Below are positions 46,360-57,255 of a stretch of DNA of 64,000 nucleotides, one piece after another. The translations under genes were made by a program, and so were the position numbers. Below the pieces are notes generated by a model, which ran no database searches, had not been told where the DNA came from, and was given only the letters and a program-made list of their open reading frames with translations. The DNA lies in assembly GCA_016748015.1 (NCBI GenBank), contig JAAOMT010000671.1, forward strand, positions 89,169 to 153,168, written 5' to 3'. Numbering within the stretch: position 1 is the first letter of the stretch; each line of letters opens with the position of its first letter. This stretch comes from Geosiphon pyriformis. Its lineage: Eukaryota > Glomeromycota > Glomeromycetes > Archaeosporales > Geosiphonaceae.

Positions 46360-46957
46360 AAAGAATTAGTATTGTCAATTACCGTAATCAAGAGTGATTG
46401 ATCCAAATCATTAATGATTCAAGGCAGTTATGCTAAAAGCATTTGTTTTGGAATAAAGATATGAAACAATGATCAATTTATGTATATTCCACAAAGTTTG
46501 AAAACATAAATTTATGATTCTGATTTCTTGATAATTGATTTATTTCAGAAGATGAAGATGGAATAGAATAAATGATAAAAGGAGTAAGAATATTTGATTT
46601 TTGTCTAGGAGTTTGTATCTATCTGTTTCCCTGTTTCTACCTTCTATAACTACTTATTTTTATACATTTTTTTGGTTTTACAGGATTGCTTCTAATTGTT
46701 TTGTTATTGCTAATTATTGCTTTGTTATTTTTGTTATTGCTTTGTTCTTCTATGTTATTACTAGTTATTCTATGTTATAACATATTATCTGGTATTATTA
46801 TATGTTATTTTGTGTTATTCTATGTTATAATATGTTATCCTGCACTATCCTAAGTTATAACATGTTATCCAACATTATTGTGTACTATTCTGTGTTAATG
46901 TTATGTTTTGGTCATGTTTCTTCATAACTTCAGATCAGTTTTTCTACTCTGGTAACA
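46360..46957 (-). repeat. family-C LTR, inverted partial copy (598 bp)
   Basis: Reverse complement of the first ~598 bp of the LTR at 33,211; it reads TGTTACCAGAGTAGAAAAAC from 46,957. The internal junction with Pol shares 'AAAGAA' (46,360-46,365) with both partners, a microhomology. The ATAACA/TGTTAT-rich section is at 46,740-46,890. Confidence 0.85.
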
Positions 46958-47918
46958 CTGGATATCTTAGATTAAACTCTGCATCAGTATTATATATGCA
47001 TTTGGGCATAATATCTTCATTATTATTGCTGAACTATTTAAGTTCCTGTTCCTTAGTGAGGTCAGAAAGTACAATATATTGTTTGAAGTTTGAATCAAAG
47101 TTTAAATTATTGTAATTATCATTGCTAATTTGAACAAAATTGGAACCATTATTTTTATCATCATCATTGTCAGAGTTTAAATTGGAATTGAATGTTGATT
47201 CTGATTTCAATACACAGCTACTGATTGGTTCTTTTTCTTTTGAGATTGTGTAAATCATGTATGGTGGTAGATTGTAGATAAGGTCACACTCATTACAATA
47301 TTAAAAGTCACATAGAATCAAACAATAGTCATATAGTTGGGTGTTTAATTGTTCTAAACACTATTCTTGCTCTTTTTTTGTGAGTGCTAAATTTTAATAA
47401 CACTTGTAAAACTCTTTTAGGTCTGTCTCTATATCAAGAAAAACATCTGGATTTGGAATAAAAATGATATCAACTGGTTCTAAAGGATTATTTTTAATTT
47501 CCAAGATTTTGTTGAATGTGGCTCTTTTGATTTTGGTATTCTTTATTCACCAGATTTTGTTTTTGTTGTGTAGGTAACTGTTCAAACAAGAGATTGTTTA
47601 GTGCTATGCTGCAGTAATAAAAGTTCTACAACTTATTCAGTTACTAATGAGGATCATATACTGGCATGAAGTCTTATACATTCCTTCTTAACCAAAAATG
47701 TCATTCTATATTCTTTTGTCAAGCAACTGCTCTTTACAAGAGAGACATGATTCATTGTCCCACTTGTTTTGTTGTTTTGGATAGCTATACTGTTTTCTGT
47801 AACACAGCTTGCAATAATAGTGGATTCATATTCAGTAATCTTTATTGGGTGCTATTCAAGCTTTCATGGAAGAAAGTTTCTTGCTGCAATCTTGGCACTT
47901 AAATGGAATGTATGATAG
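46958..47918 (-). pseudogene. element B2, cysteine-rich module and start of dUTPase
   Basis: Read on the minus strand from 47,918: cysteine-rich module ('FKCQDCSKKLSSMKA', 'HYYCKLCYRKQ', 'CLSCKEQLLDKR', 'SCQYMILIS'), an acidic Asn/Asp/Ser-rich linker (47,258-47,034) and the start of the dUTPase with motif 1 in degraded form ('AEFNLRYP' for AGxDLRYP). The reading frame continues at 33,210 after element C. Its own upstream part (protease, gag, 5' LTR) is cut off at 47,918 by element B1. Confidence 0.72.
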
Positions 47919-48351
47919 TGTTATTCATAGAATATAAAAAGTATATTAGCATATAAATTAGCCAATCAAAAGTAGCCATAGTAAATATGGAATCTCAGGA
48001 TTTTTCTTAAAGGAATTACAAGATTCTAGAAATTTCAGGATTCTTGTACAAGGAATTCCAGGATTCCAGAATTCCAGGATTCCTCTTAAAAGAATTGCAA
48101 GATTTCAGAAATTTCAGAATTCCTGGTGTGAAGAATTGAGGAATTAAAAAATTTCAATTATGTATATATATTGGTAGCATTAAAAGTAAAAAAAACAGAC
48201 CTCTCAGTTTAGATCTGATCTAAACAACCTTCCATTTACAAATATCAATAAAATAATTATTCCCTATTTTAAATCTACTCTCTACTATCAACATTTCATG
48301 TTGATAGTAATTAATATTTAACTATACTGGAACAATAGCTCTTGATTATGG
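47919..48351 (+). repeat. family-B LTR, left part of the 5' LTR of B1
   Basis: Starts TGTTATTCATAG and contains the GGAATTCC repeats (about 48,000-48,140), a TATATATTGG box (about 48,165) and the 'aacaatagctcttgattatgg' segment. It stops at 48,351, where element A begins, and resumes at 58,257. Confidence 0.87.
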
Positions 48352-49334
48352 TGTTACCAGACGAAATTAGAGATATTATTTAGCATGAAATTATTTTTAT
48401 AATTCCTATTATTAATTAGCATATATTATTGTTTCAAATTATCACTTATTATATTAGCAAAATGTCCGAAATTATCATTTAATTAATAACCCAATTTGTA
48501 CATAACACAGATGTAACCTAATTGCAATGATTAATCATGCAATACCCCAAAATATGTAACATTCAAAAGTTCACTGAAATTTGTAGAAATTTGCCGAAAT
48601 AATTGATAGTTCACTGAAATATCTAATAGTTCACAGAAATAACTTGTAATTCACCGAAATGTATCTTTAGTTCAGTGAAATTGTAGAAAAGAGCAAAGTT
48701 CAAGTTCATAGAATAGTGTTATGACAAGTTGTATAAAAAAAGAGCTTCTCTCTTCGAGAAAATGTATCTTGTTTCAGATTTAACAATTAGAATTATTTTT
48801 TACACACAAAAACAAAATAAATATCAAATAATTTGAAAAATCAAATCCTTAATTATTTCTCTTTTGAAATTAACCAATTCTTACTAAACAGTTTTGAAAT
48901 TGATTAGCTACCAATTTCAATAAACTGTTAGTGACTTCAGGCCTGGATAGAAAACATTTCTCTTGACAGAATTCTATTTCTTTTACATTTCTTTTATTTT
49001 CTTTCTTTTATTTTCTTATTATAATCATTAAGGTAGTCTACAGACGAGATTTCTGTAGAAAAGTTGACTTTCACAGCAAAGTAACTACATATTTTTAGTG
49101 AGCTTCCAAATGAGCAATTCTTGGGAAAGAGTTAACATTTACTACAATGTAACTACACAAAGCAATTGGCACAGAATTGGCCATTCTACTTATAAGCCCA
49201 GCAGTTCAAATTATAGGAAATAATTTGAAGATAAATTCAGTTACTAGAAGTTCAACTACTTCCTGAAAACGTGAATTCACAGCAAATCAACATCAACAAC
49301 ATTCAAGAAAAGAGACCAAAAACCTTTGGTAACA
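48352..49334 (+). repeat. family-A LTR, 5' LTR (983 bp)
   Basis: TGTTACCAG start and TGGTAACA end, forming a perfect 7-bp terminal inverted repeat TGTTACC/GGTAACA. It contains 5-6 short repeats of the type AGTTCAC(N)GAAAT (48,571-48,690) and a TATA-like TGTATAAAAAAAG at about 48,729, probably the core promoter. The A/T-rich right half would contain R and U5. Confidence 0.9.
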
Positions 49335-49349
49335 TTTGGTGCTCTCCCA
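49335..49349 (+). promoter_or_regulatory. putative primer-binding site of element A
   Basis: TTTGGTGCTCTCCCA immediately follows the LTR and shares its first ten bases with that of B1. Unlike families B, C and D, the LTR itself has no perfect complement of it; the closest is GAGCTTCCAAA near 49,100. Confidence 0.5.
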
Positions 49350-49379
49350 TAGAAATAATACAGCAACAACAAATTCAAA

Positions 49380-51080
49380 GTGGCGACCACACCAGACACA
49401 GCAACTCTAGAGTATTACCAGTCAATTTATACACACTGCAAGCAAAGATTCAACATTCCAGACGGAATTGAAGTTGTCAAGAAATCAGTATACCAATACA
49501 TTGAAAACCACATCAACAATTATCTTTTTAGAAACTACAACATTTCAAAAGTTAGAAGCAACCTCTACAATAATTTAGTGCACTATTCACAATTGGAAAC
49601 AGAAGACCTGAACAGTGAAACACTTGCTACTTACTTCCAAGAACTTAATTTTAACATTATTGAGTATTGTAAAGAAAAATACCCAGTACAGTTTAAATAC
49701 TCTTTTGACTTTGAATCAGAGACAGAAACAAGCAACAAAAGCAAACAAAAATTGAAGCAATACTCAAAAACCACCCCAAATACTTCAATACTACCAAAAA
49801 CAACTGCCAAACACTTACAAACACCTGAACAAGGAACCAGTTCAAAACTCCCACTCACTATTACATCTTTTCCAGCTTCACTTGCATAAGCAGAAACTCC
49901 TAATTCACCTTTAAATCAATTTTCAAAACTAGAAGATTATACATCACCCAGAAGTCCCACCAAACAACAAGAAACCCTTCAGACTAGTACCAATCTTCTT
50001 GACTATTTAGCAGAAAACACAAGCAAACACTCTGAAACATTAGCCAATGAAGTAAACGTTTCTGAATTCATTGAAGAAGAAGTAGAATCCAAAGAAAAAA
50101 GTGAATTAACAGATAACAAGAAAAAAGATGAAATAACAGCTTATATTGCAAAAATTCCCGAATTTAATGAAGAAGATATTGAGATCAGTCCCCAAGAATG
50201 GCTCAACCAAGTTACTAAAGCTGGAGATGCAAATGGATGGAATGCTGCCAGAATGTTAAGAACAATTTCCTACTTTCTCAAAAAAACAGCAGGTGAATGG
50301 TTTGAAAACTTGATCACTCCTTTTAATGACTGGACAGCTTTCAAAACAGCTTTCTTAGAACAATTCACTAATAACAACACCTCCATTACTCTTCGAAATT
50401 GTTTTCACAATATTAAACAAGAATCCTCTGAATCTGTCATGACTTATATTGGGAAATTCAACAAACTTCTCAGACAAATTTGCCAACTTGAAACTAATGA
50501 TTATTATTCTGATGCTCAAATCTTGGATCAATTTATTGCTGGTCTAAAAGATAAACTGATTAAAAAGATTTGCCCACATGTCCCAAAAGATTTAAACTCT
50601 GCCATACAGCATGCAAAGAGATACGAAATGACCATAGAAGAGACCAATTACACAAAACTTATAAACTTGGTCATTGGAGAAACTAGCTTAGCAGTTGAGG
50701 AGAAAATCGACCAACTCATGAAGAAAGTTGAAAACTATTTTACCAATCAACAACAACAGCAACTCCAAAGATATCAACCACCCCAAAGACAAAATCAAAA
50801 TAACTTCACATTACCCTCTAATAACCAGTCTCAGAATTGCCATTACTGTTGAATTTCTGGCCACTGGAAAAGAGATTGCAAAAAGCTACAACAAGACCAA
50901 CAAAATAGGAGTAATCAATGTTATCCTTTACCACAGCAATCTTATTATCAACCACCACTACCAGCTTACTATTTACCAAGACCCCAATACCAAAATAACT
51001 ATTATTAGCCCACCCCACAGCCAATTCAACAGCAATACCAACAACCACCCACACAATATTATCAAGTACCTGCTTGAAGA
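49380..51080 (+). pseudogene. gag of element A
   Basis: An N-terminal domain (49,380-49,889, read in frame from 'MATTPDTATLEYYQSIYTHC') is followed after a TAA (expected Gln) by an acidic linker and the capsid-like core (about 50,130-50,700: 'SPQEWLNQVTKAGDANGWNA', 'GEWFENLITPF', 'FTNNNTSITLRNCFHNIKQ'). Gln-rich stretches follow, with a CCHC zinc knuckle at 50,840-50,880 whose fourth position carries a TGA ('CHYC', stop, 'ISGHWKRDC'). The tail is Gln/Tyr/Pro-rich. It runs in the same frame as the protease, so the family probably expresses Gag-Pol from a single frame. Confidence 0.83.
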
Positions 51081-51221
51081 TTGATTACACAAAATCAATT
51101 CATACCACAAAACCAATACCAAGTAAACAACAATAGAATCAGTTCAAACAACCAATTGATTCCCTGAAATTCTACTCAACCAAGACCCAACCACTATTAC
51201 ACTCAACCCAGTTATTTAACA

Positions 51222-51818
51222 ATGCCAGAAGAACAGGATTTTTACCATACTGCACTCTCAAAAGGTAGAGCTGCAGCACGACAACAAAACTCTTTCTATA
51301 CTCCTACCACAATTCCACCAGCCAGAATTGCTAAAAATGCCAACCTTTCAGATATATTCTTTTTTGAGTTTGAAGCAAATAAGTCACCATTCCTGCTCAG
51401 CAATGCAGCCGCCAATGAACAAAAAACAATCATTGCTATGTACACTGAAGCAGAAGTCGAAGAAAAGGCAATTCACTTGATCCTAGACAGTGGATCTACT
51501 AGAAGCATCATCACCTACCAGTTGATGCAACAGTTAAAGAGAAATGTTGACCGACCAGCTCAAACAGTAATTGTTACTGCTAATGACATGAAAAAGACTC
51601 CTGTAGGAGAAATTGACAATTTTCTGTTTACTCTTGATAAAATCACCATTCCAGTCAAAGTTTTTATAATAGACGCACCCCAGTATCAAGCCCTTGTCAG
51701 AAATAATTGGCTTCAAAAAGCCAATGCAAAATTAGACTGGGAAACCCAAGAATTACAACTCTCCTATCAAGGACAACATGCCCAAGTACCCGCTACTTGT
51801 GATATATTCAACAAATGA
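51222..51818 (+). CDS. aspartic protease region of element A Pol
   Basis: An open segment of 199 codons with an intact retropepsin active site 'LILDSGSTRSIITYQLM' (about 51,480-51,530) and the C-terminal motif 'APQYQALVRNNWLQKANAKL'. Similar proteases occur in B1 (61,024-61,431) and C (44,983-45,327). Ends at a TGA at 51,818 before the next module. Confidence 0.85.
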   Translation: MPEEQDFYHTALSKGRAAARQQNSFYTPTTIPPARIAKNANLSDIFFFEFEANKSPFLLSNAAANEQKTIIAMYTEAEVEEKAIHLILDSGSTRSIITYQLMQQLKRNVDRPAQTVIVTANDMKKTPVGEIDNFLFTLDKITIPVKVFIIDAPQYQALVRNNWLQKANAKLDWETQELQLSYQGQHAQVPATCDIFNK

Positions 51819-51881
51819 TCAGAGAAAGCCCCTGTCTTCAAATTTGAAGAGGAGGAAGAAAAGCCTGTAGTCGAAACATTT

Positions 51882-52680
51882 ATGGCCCTTGAATCAATAT
51901 CTAACTGGGCTGAAGAAACTGAGCAAACATATTTTGCAACAAAATCATATTCAGAGGAACCAGAAACCCCTGAATGGAACATTCCATATTCTAAACCAGA
52001 ACCAAAGAAACGACACCCTTACATTCCACTCAAATGCAAGGACTGCCACAAGAAACTCTCCTCAATGGAAGCCTGCATTTTATCTGAAGAAGAATATGAA
52101 AATCATACTTGTTATTACTGCAAAGCTTGCCACAGAGAACAATGGGGCCATCTAATAAAAAGAAGTGGAAAATAGGACAACACTCCTTGTTTGACTTGTG
52201 GAGATACGCTACCAGAAGAATGCAATTGGATTGATGTAGCAATGAGAGGAGGAGTCTGCAATCAAACCTGCCAATATGCTTTATCAATTTCAGAAAAAGT
52301 CAAAAAGAAACACCCTTTGATGTAGCATACAACAGTGCTCTCAACAAACTCTATCACTACCTCCATAATGCTAAAATGATTTTTGACCTAGCAATGGCAT
52401 TGGTTAATAGAGCTACCAAAGAAGATGTTCATCAAATGAAAGAAGCTGAATATATCGAATATACCTTGGAATTAGCTAGATATGATTATAAAGATGAAGT
52501 AGAAGTGTACCATCAAATCACAAGTCACACCTACCTGACTAAAGAAGTTCAAGCTTAACGGTTAAAGCAAATGAACATTAAATTGTGTAAAAAATGCATA
52601 ATGCCTTGTGATAAACAATGGTGCCCTGAATGCTATGCTTTTAGCATTCTCCTGCTCAGTGAAAACAATAAAAACGAAAT
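51882..52680 (+). pseudogene. cysteine-rich module of element A Pol
   Basis: Two groups of Cys pairs: 'LKCKDCHKKLSSMEAC', 'HTCYYCKACHREQWG', then 'PCLTCGDTLPEECNW' and 'GGVCNQTCQYALSIS' (52,030-52,295). After a segment of about 90 residues comes a third group, 'LCKKCIMPCDKQWCPECYAF' (52,580-52,640). Spacing suggests several zinc sites. The reading frame moves from that of Gag to another near 52,300 inside an A-run; the loss of a single A explains it and matches the equivalent site in B1 and C. A TAG at 52,173 and a TAA at 52,556 are further breaks. Function unknown. Confidence 0.7.
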
Positions 52681-52739
52681 TGAATTTGAAGAACCTAAAG
52701 CAACAGAAAAAATTGAAATAACACCCATCTATCTCATTG

Positions 52740-53776
52740 AAAATTAGTCTGCCTTACAACTCAAATACTTCAACAATAACGGACAAGGAATAAAACCTAA
52801 AAAAGTACATGAAATTAATGCTGGATATGACCTAAAATATCCAAACAAGGATACTCTTGTTCTCAAACCCAAATTTCTCACAAAAATCAACCTCAAAATT
52901 GCTCTCAAAATCCTGCCAGGAGCAATGGTTCAAATCACCTCCCAGTCCTCTCTGGCAAGCAAAGAAATCAATATCAAAGGAGGAATAATCGATGCTGGAT
53001 ATATTGGTGATATAACAGTAATATTCCAAAACAAAACTGACAAGCCGTTTAAGATTGAACATGCTGAGAAAATTGTCCAAGCCATTTATTTATCCTTAAT
53101 CAACATTTTGGGTTTACAATTAGTCAATCAAAGAGAACAATTGAGAAAAAGTGAAAAAGGAACTCAAGGTTTTGGTTCAACTGAACGATTCACAGTTCCA
53201 GTAAACATAGCTCTTAATAAACAAAATAAGTCTCACCAGATTTTACATCTTTTCCAACTAATCACTATTTCACCTTTCAGAGAACACCCCGAAATCTATA
53301 TCTGCCCAAAGCCAACAACCACCCAACAAATTTTTGAGTCCAATGAACGAATCTGCTTGGAACATAATATCTCGATCTCAAACATTTATATTCCAGAAGA
53401 AACAAAGAAAGTCCAAGTTATTTTTTACAATCCCAACAATTATCCCATAGTTTTATTAAATAACTTAGAAATTAGAATCATTTACAGTAACATTTTTCAA
53501 CAAGAATTACCCCAAACAGTCCCCGATTTCTCTGAAATTATTGGACATTCACTACCAAAAATCAACCCAAACCCCAGCTCTGAAAACTACCATGTTGTCA
53601 TCGAAAAACTATCTCAAATCAACATAGGACAACTTGAACCACAACAACAAAACCAGCTTAAAGAGCTAATTGCAGAATTTGCTGATATCTTTGCCAAAAA
53701 CAACAATGACTTAGGAAGAACCAATTTGGTTCAACATCAAATCTACACAGGAGATGCCAAACCAAGACGACAGTAA
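52740..53776 (+). CDS. dUTPase domain and linker of element A Pol
   Basis: Trimeric-type dUTPase domain (dUTP to dUMP and pyrophosphate) with all five motifs recognisable: 'NAGYDLKYP' (motif 1), 'TSQSSLASKEI' (2), 'GGIIDAGYIGDI' (3, catalytic-type Asp kept), 'AEKIVQAIYL' (4) and 'KGTQGFGSTERF' (5). The domain spans about 52,790-53,220. A linker of about 180 residues (53,280-53,776) leads into RT. It lies between the cysteine-rich module and RT, so it would be released or carried as part of Pol. Motif 4 differs most from cellular enzymes. Two related copies occur in B1 and B2. Confidence 0.85.
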
Positions 53777-53779
53777 GCC

Positions 53780-55027
53780 TACTGAGTTGCTCCAGAAAGT
53801 TACCAATTTATCCATGAAAAAGTACAATGGATGCTCAACAATGGACTTATTTAACCATCAATGAGTCCATGAGCCTCACCTGTGGTCTTAGTTAAAAAGA
53901 AAAATGGAAAGATACAATTTTGTGTTGATTATCGACAACTCAACAGCATCATCATTGGAAATGCCTACCCTCTTTCCTGAATTGATAACATGCTAGATGC
54001 TCTTGGGAAGTCCAAATACTTTTCAACATTAGATTTAGAAAGTGAATACTGGCAAGTTGCCATGGATCCCAAAGATTACCCCAAAACAGCATTCACCACT
54101 CAAGGAGGAAATTACGAGTTCAATGTAATGCTTTTTGGATTATGCAATACACCAGCAACATTCCAAAGACTTATGGATGTTGTTTACAAAGACTTCCTTT
54201 GGAAATCAGTAGTTGTCTATCTCGATAATACTGATGTTTACTCACCATCTTTTGAATTACACTTAAAACACTTGTGAGAAGTCTTTCAATGATTACAGAA
54301 AGCAGGATTGAAACTGAACATTGAAAAATGCTACTTTGGAAAAACGAGTTTGGCTTTTCTTGGTCACATTGTTAGTAAAGATAGAATCAAACCAGACTCT
54401 GGAAAAATTAGTGCTGTCAAAAACTTCAAAACTCTTCAAAACACTACAGAACTAAGAGGATTCATAGGGTTAGCTTCCTACTATTGGAAGTTTATCAAAG
54501 AATTCTCAGAAATTGCAAAACCTCTCAACCAGCTTACTACCAAAAACATCGAATACAAATGGACTGCTGAACACCAAAATGCATTTGAAATCCTCAAAGA
54601 AAAATTAATCACAGCTCCAATTCTTGCCTATCCAGATTTTAGCAACCAATTCCAGTTAGCAACAGATGCCTTTTATACTGTCTTTGGTGCCATCCTATCA
54701 CAGTTAGATGACAATAGAAATGAGCAAATAATTGCTTATGCTAGCAGAACATTGAAACCAGCTGAAAAGAACTACCCTGCAACAGAATTAGAAACTGCAG
54801 CAGTAATCTGGGCCCTATATCACTTCAACCTTTACCTCAAACCCAAAGAATTTGATATTATCACTGATAATATTGGACTCAAATGGCTTCAAAAAAAAAA
54901 CACTCAGCTGAATGCCAAACAAACCCAATGGACAGGATTTTTAGCCAACTACCAATACATTGTACATCACAAACCAGGAAAACTCCACACTAATATTGAT
55001 TGTCTCTCAAGAATGAGGCAAGATTAG
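53780..55027 (+). pseudogene. reverse transcriptase and RNase H of element A Pol
   Basis: RT: 'NNGLI' region near 53,840, 'KNGKIQFCVDYRQLN' (about 53,905), 'YFSTLDLESEYWQVAMDPKD' (54,020-54,080) and 'FGLCNTPATFQRLMDVVYKD'. The YxDD box reads 'VVVYLDNTDVYS' (54,205-54,245), so the second catalytic Asp is Asn. RNase H: 'LATDAFYTVFGAILSQ' (54,655) and 'ITDNIGLKWL'. The chain ends 'VHHKPGKLHTNIDCLSRM', the usual end of RNase H in these elements. Single stops occur near 53,775, 53,850, 53,980 and 54,277. Confidence 0.87.
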
Positions 55028-55199
55028 AACATAAAAACAACATCCATTTGAATTAACAACAAAACAACAAACAATGAACCCCGAAAACTACAACAATCTT
55101 AAACAATATTGAAAACATTAACAATCTCAACAGATTGGTCCTCAGATAAAAAACATCAGTTACAACAACAAGCCAAACAATACTTCTTACACAACAACA

Positions 55200-56406
55200 T
55201 AATTTATTATTAAAACTTCAGAAACCCAGACAATCCACTCAGATTAATACAAAAACATGAAAAAGAAACTATTTTATATAATATGTACTCAGACTCTTCA
55301 TTAGCACACCTAAGAAAAAACAGCACCACCCAGAAAACACTAGAATATTATTTTTGGTCTCAAATGAGAAAAGACATTTATGAATATGTTAAGTCTTGTG
55401 ATAGTTGTCAAAGAAGAGAAAGAACTCACTCTACAGAACCTTTAAATCCAATCAAAGTTGGACAGCTTTTTGACCAAGTTGGTATTAACTTAATCAGACC
55501 ACTCTCTATTACAAACCAAAGAAACTGTCATATTGTAGTAGCTGTAAACTATCTCACCAAATGGCCTGAAGCCAGAGCCATTCAACGAGCAGATGCAAAA
55601 TCAGTAGCAAACTTTATCTACGAAGACATTATTTGTAGACATAGATGCCCAATAGAACTTTTATCTGATCAAGAAACAAATTTCGTGAACAATTTAATCC
55701 AAGAAATTTGTGGACAATTTAATGTCAAAAGACCATTATCTTTATCCTACCATCCACAAACAAATGGACTTGTAGAATGTTTCAACAGAACATTATGTAA
55801 ATCATTAGCCAAAGTCTCAACCGATTTTGAGCAAGAATGAGATCTCTTTATTCCATCAGTGTTACTAGCATATAGAACACTAAAACAAGATATCACAAAA
55901 CACACACTATTTGATTTAACCCATGGAAGGACAGCAACATTACCAATTAGTTTCACAATGGAAACATACTCAGTACAACCAATTAATAAAGACAACTTTC
56001 AGGAAACACTACAATGAAGAGCCTACACTTTGCTTAGCACGTTGGAAGGAAAATGATGAATAACAGCCACCCATATTAAACACTCCCAAGCTCAACAAAA
56101 AAAATGGCATGACGACAAATTGCCTCCAGTTACCAATGAATTTAAAATCAGAAACAAAGTTCTCTTACACAGAACTAAAGCTGAAAAACAATGGAGTGGA
56201 AAATTTGAAAATAAATGGGATGGACCATTCTTTATCCATGAAGTCCTAGACAACGGATTATATAAGCTAAGACTTAATGACAAAATCTTAGTAAAAGTTG
56301 CACATGCAAATCATTTGAAACACTATAATTCCAGAAACAATTCTGAACCATTAATTCCACAAATTGGTATACATTCCCCTTTAATTAATCACGAAGATAT
56401 TTCTTG
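55200..56406 (+). pseudogene. integrase of element A Pol with GPY/F-like tail
   Basis: Zinc-binding segment 'TTQKTLEYYFWSQMRKDIYE' with 'CDSCQRRER' (55,320-55,430). Core: 'DQVGINLIRPL' where GID is usual (Asp to Asn), 'LLSDQETNFVNNLIQEI' and 'TNGLVECFNRTLCKSL' (Glu kept). After stops at 55,838 and about 56,015, the C-terminal domain 'KWDGPFFIHEVLDNGLYKL' (56,215-56,270) matches the GPY/F module of Ty3/gypsy integrases. No chromodomain is evident. Confidence 0.85.
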
Positions 56407-56559
56407 AAATTTAGAACCAATAGTTGTCATTGAACAACTTCCCAACTTGAACACTTAATTTAAATTTATTATTATAGTTATCTCCTTATAATTTAGAAAC
56501 AATCTCACAAAAACAAAACAAAAATAACATAAAAACCCATACACCAAAAATAATTTTTT

Positions 56560-57255
56560 TTTATTTTCAAATCTCTTATAAGGACTATTCCTCAAAACAT
56601 TCAACAATTATCCCAAAAACTAATGTTAGCTTTAAAAACAATACCCAAATTATCTATTACTGTTACTGGAAACCACATTAATTATACCCAAACAGAAGTA
56701 GTTACAAATTTAGCCCCAAATGCACGAAAATATCACCCGTATAAAAAGAACACAAGAAGTTATTCTGGAATTTACCTGCCAGAACTTTTAAAGCTTGGTT
56801 TAAGAGAAAACTTAATGCTCACTCCTATTAGTATTCTACCAAATGCTACTATTTAATAAAAACTTCAACTGTGTCTTAATGAAAAAAACTACGATTATAC
56901 TCCAATATATAGATATTTCTATATTGAAAAAACATTTCACAAACAAAAATGAGAGCTTACAACAGCAAACCTCACAAAAGAAGCTATTTGGAAACAACTC
57001 CACAATGAATTCAAGACAACAGCTGGACCTACAAACAGTCATTATAAACTAAGAGCTGCTCTTAGACTTTATGACCTATTCTACACCTGTGAAAACGTTC
57101 TACAAAACCCAATTTTACAGCCTTTGAAGATTCAATACATTGGAAAGCTCACAAAACTGAAATTTCAACAATTTTCAGACCAAATTTCTTCAATAATTTT
57201 GGATTATTATCTGGAAATTACAGACAGTACTTAGACTTTGATGGAGCTCAATCTT
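56560..57255 (+). pseudogene. 3' ORF of element A, unknown function
   Basis: Open at 56,623-56,856 (77 codons: 'KLSITVTGNHINYTQTEVVT', 'YLPELLKLGLRENLM') and readable with breaks to 57,255, ending in 'LDFDGAQS' next to the polypurine tract. A similar ORF stands at the same position in D1. No membrane segment is evident. It may be a separate small 3' gene or a long Pol tail. Confidence 0.45.

Larger units (their letters stand above)
33211..46957. mobile_element. composite element C with inverted LTRs and CTGG duplication
   Basis: Left terminus: full family-C LTR in plus orientation (33,211-34,256). Right terminus: the first ~598 bp of the same LTR in minus orientation (46,360-46,957). Flanks carry the same 4 bases, CTGG (33,207-33,210 and 46,958-46,961), and the B2 dUTPase frame continues across. 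Inside are gag (34,257-36,101), the nested element D1 (36,102-44,617), then protease and the cysteine-rich module (44,618 to about 46,359). RT, RNase H and integrase are missing, so C is a rearranged, non-autonomous derivative. Confidence 0.75.

Noticed and set aside
52295-52330. Programmed frameshift between the Gag-frame and Pol-frame parts of element A
   Set aside because: The shift lies inside the cysteine-rich module in an A-run, not at the Gag-Pol border, and the equivalent sites in B1 and C read through in one frame. Loss of one A is enough.
52740-53230. A captured host dUTPase gene next to a transposon
   Set aside because: The domain is in frame with flanking Pol segments, lacks its own start, and recurs at the same position in B1 and B2, so it belongs to the element.
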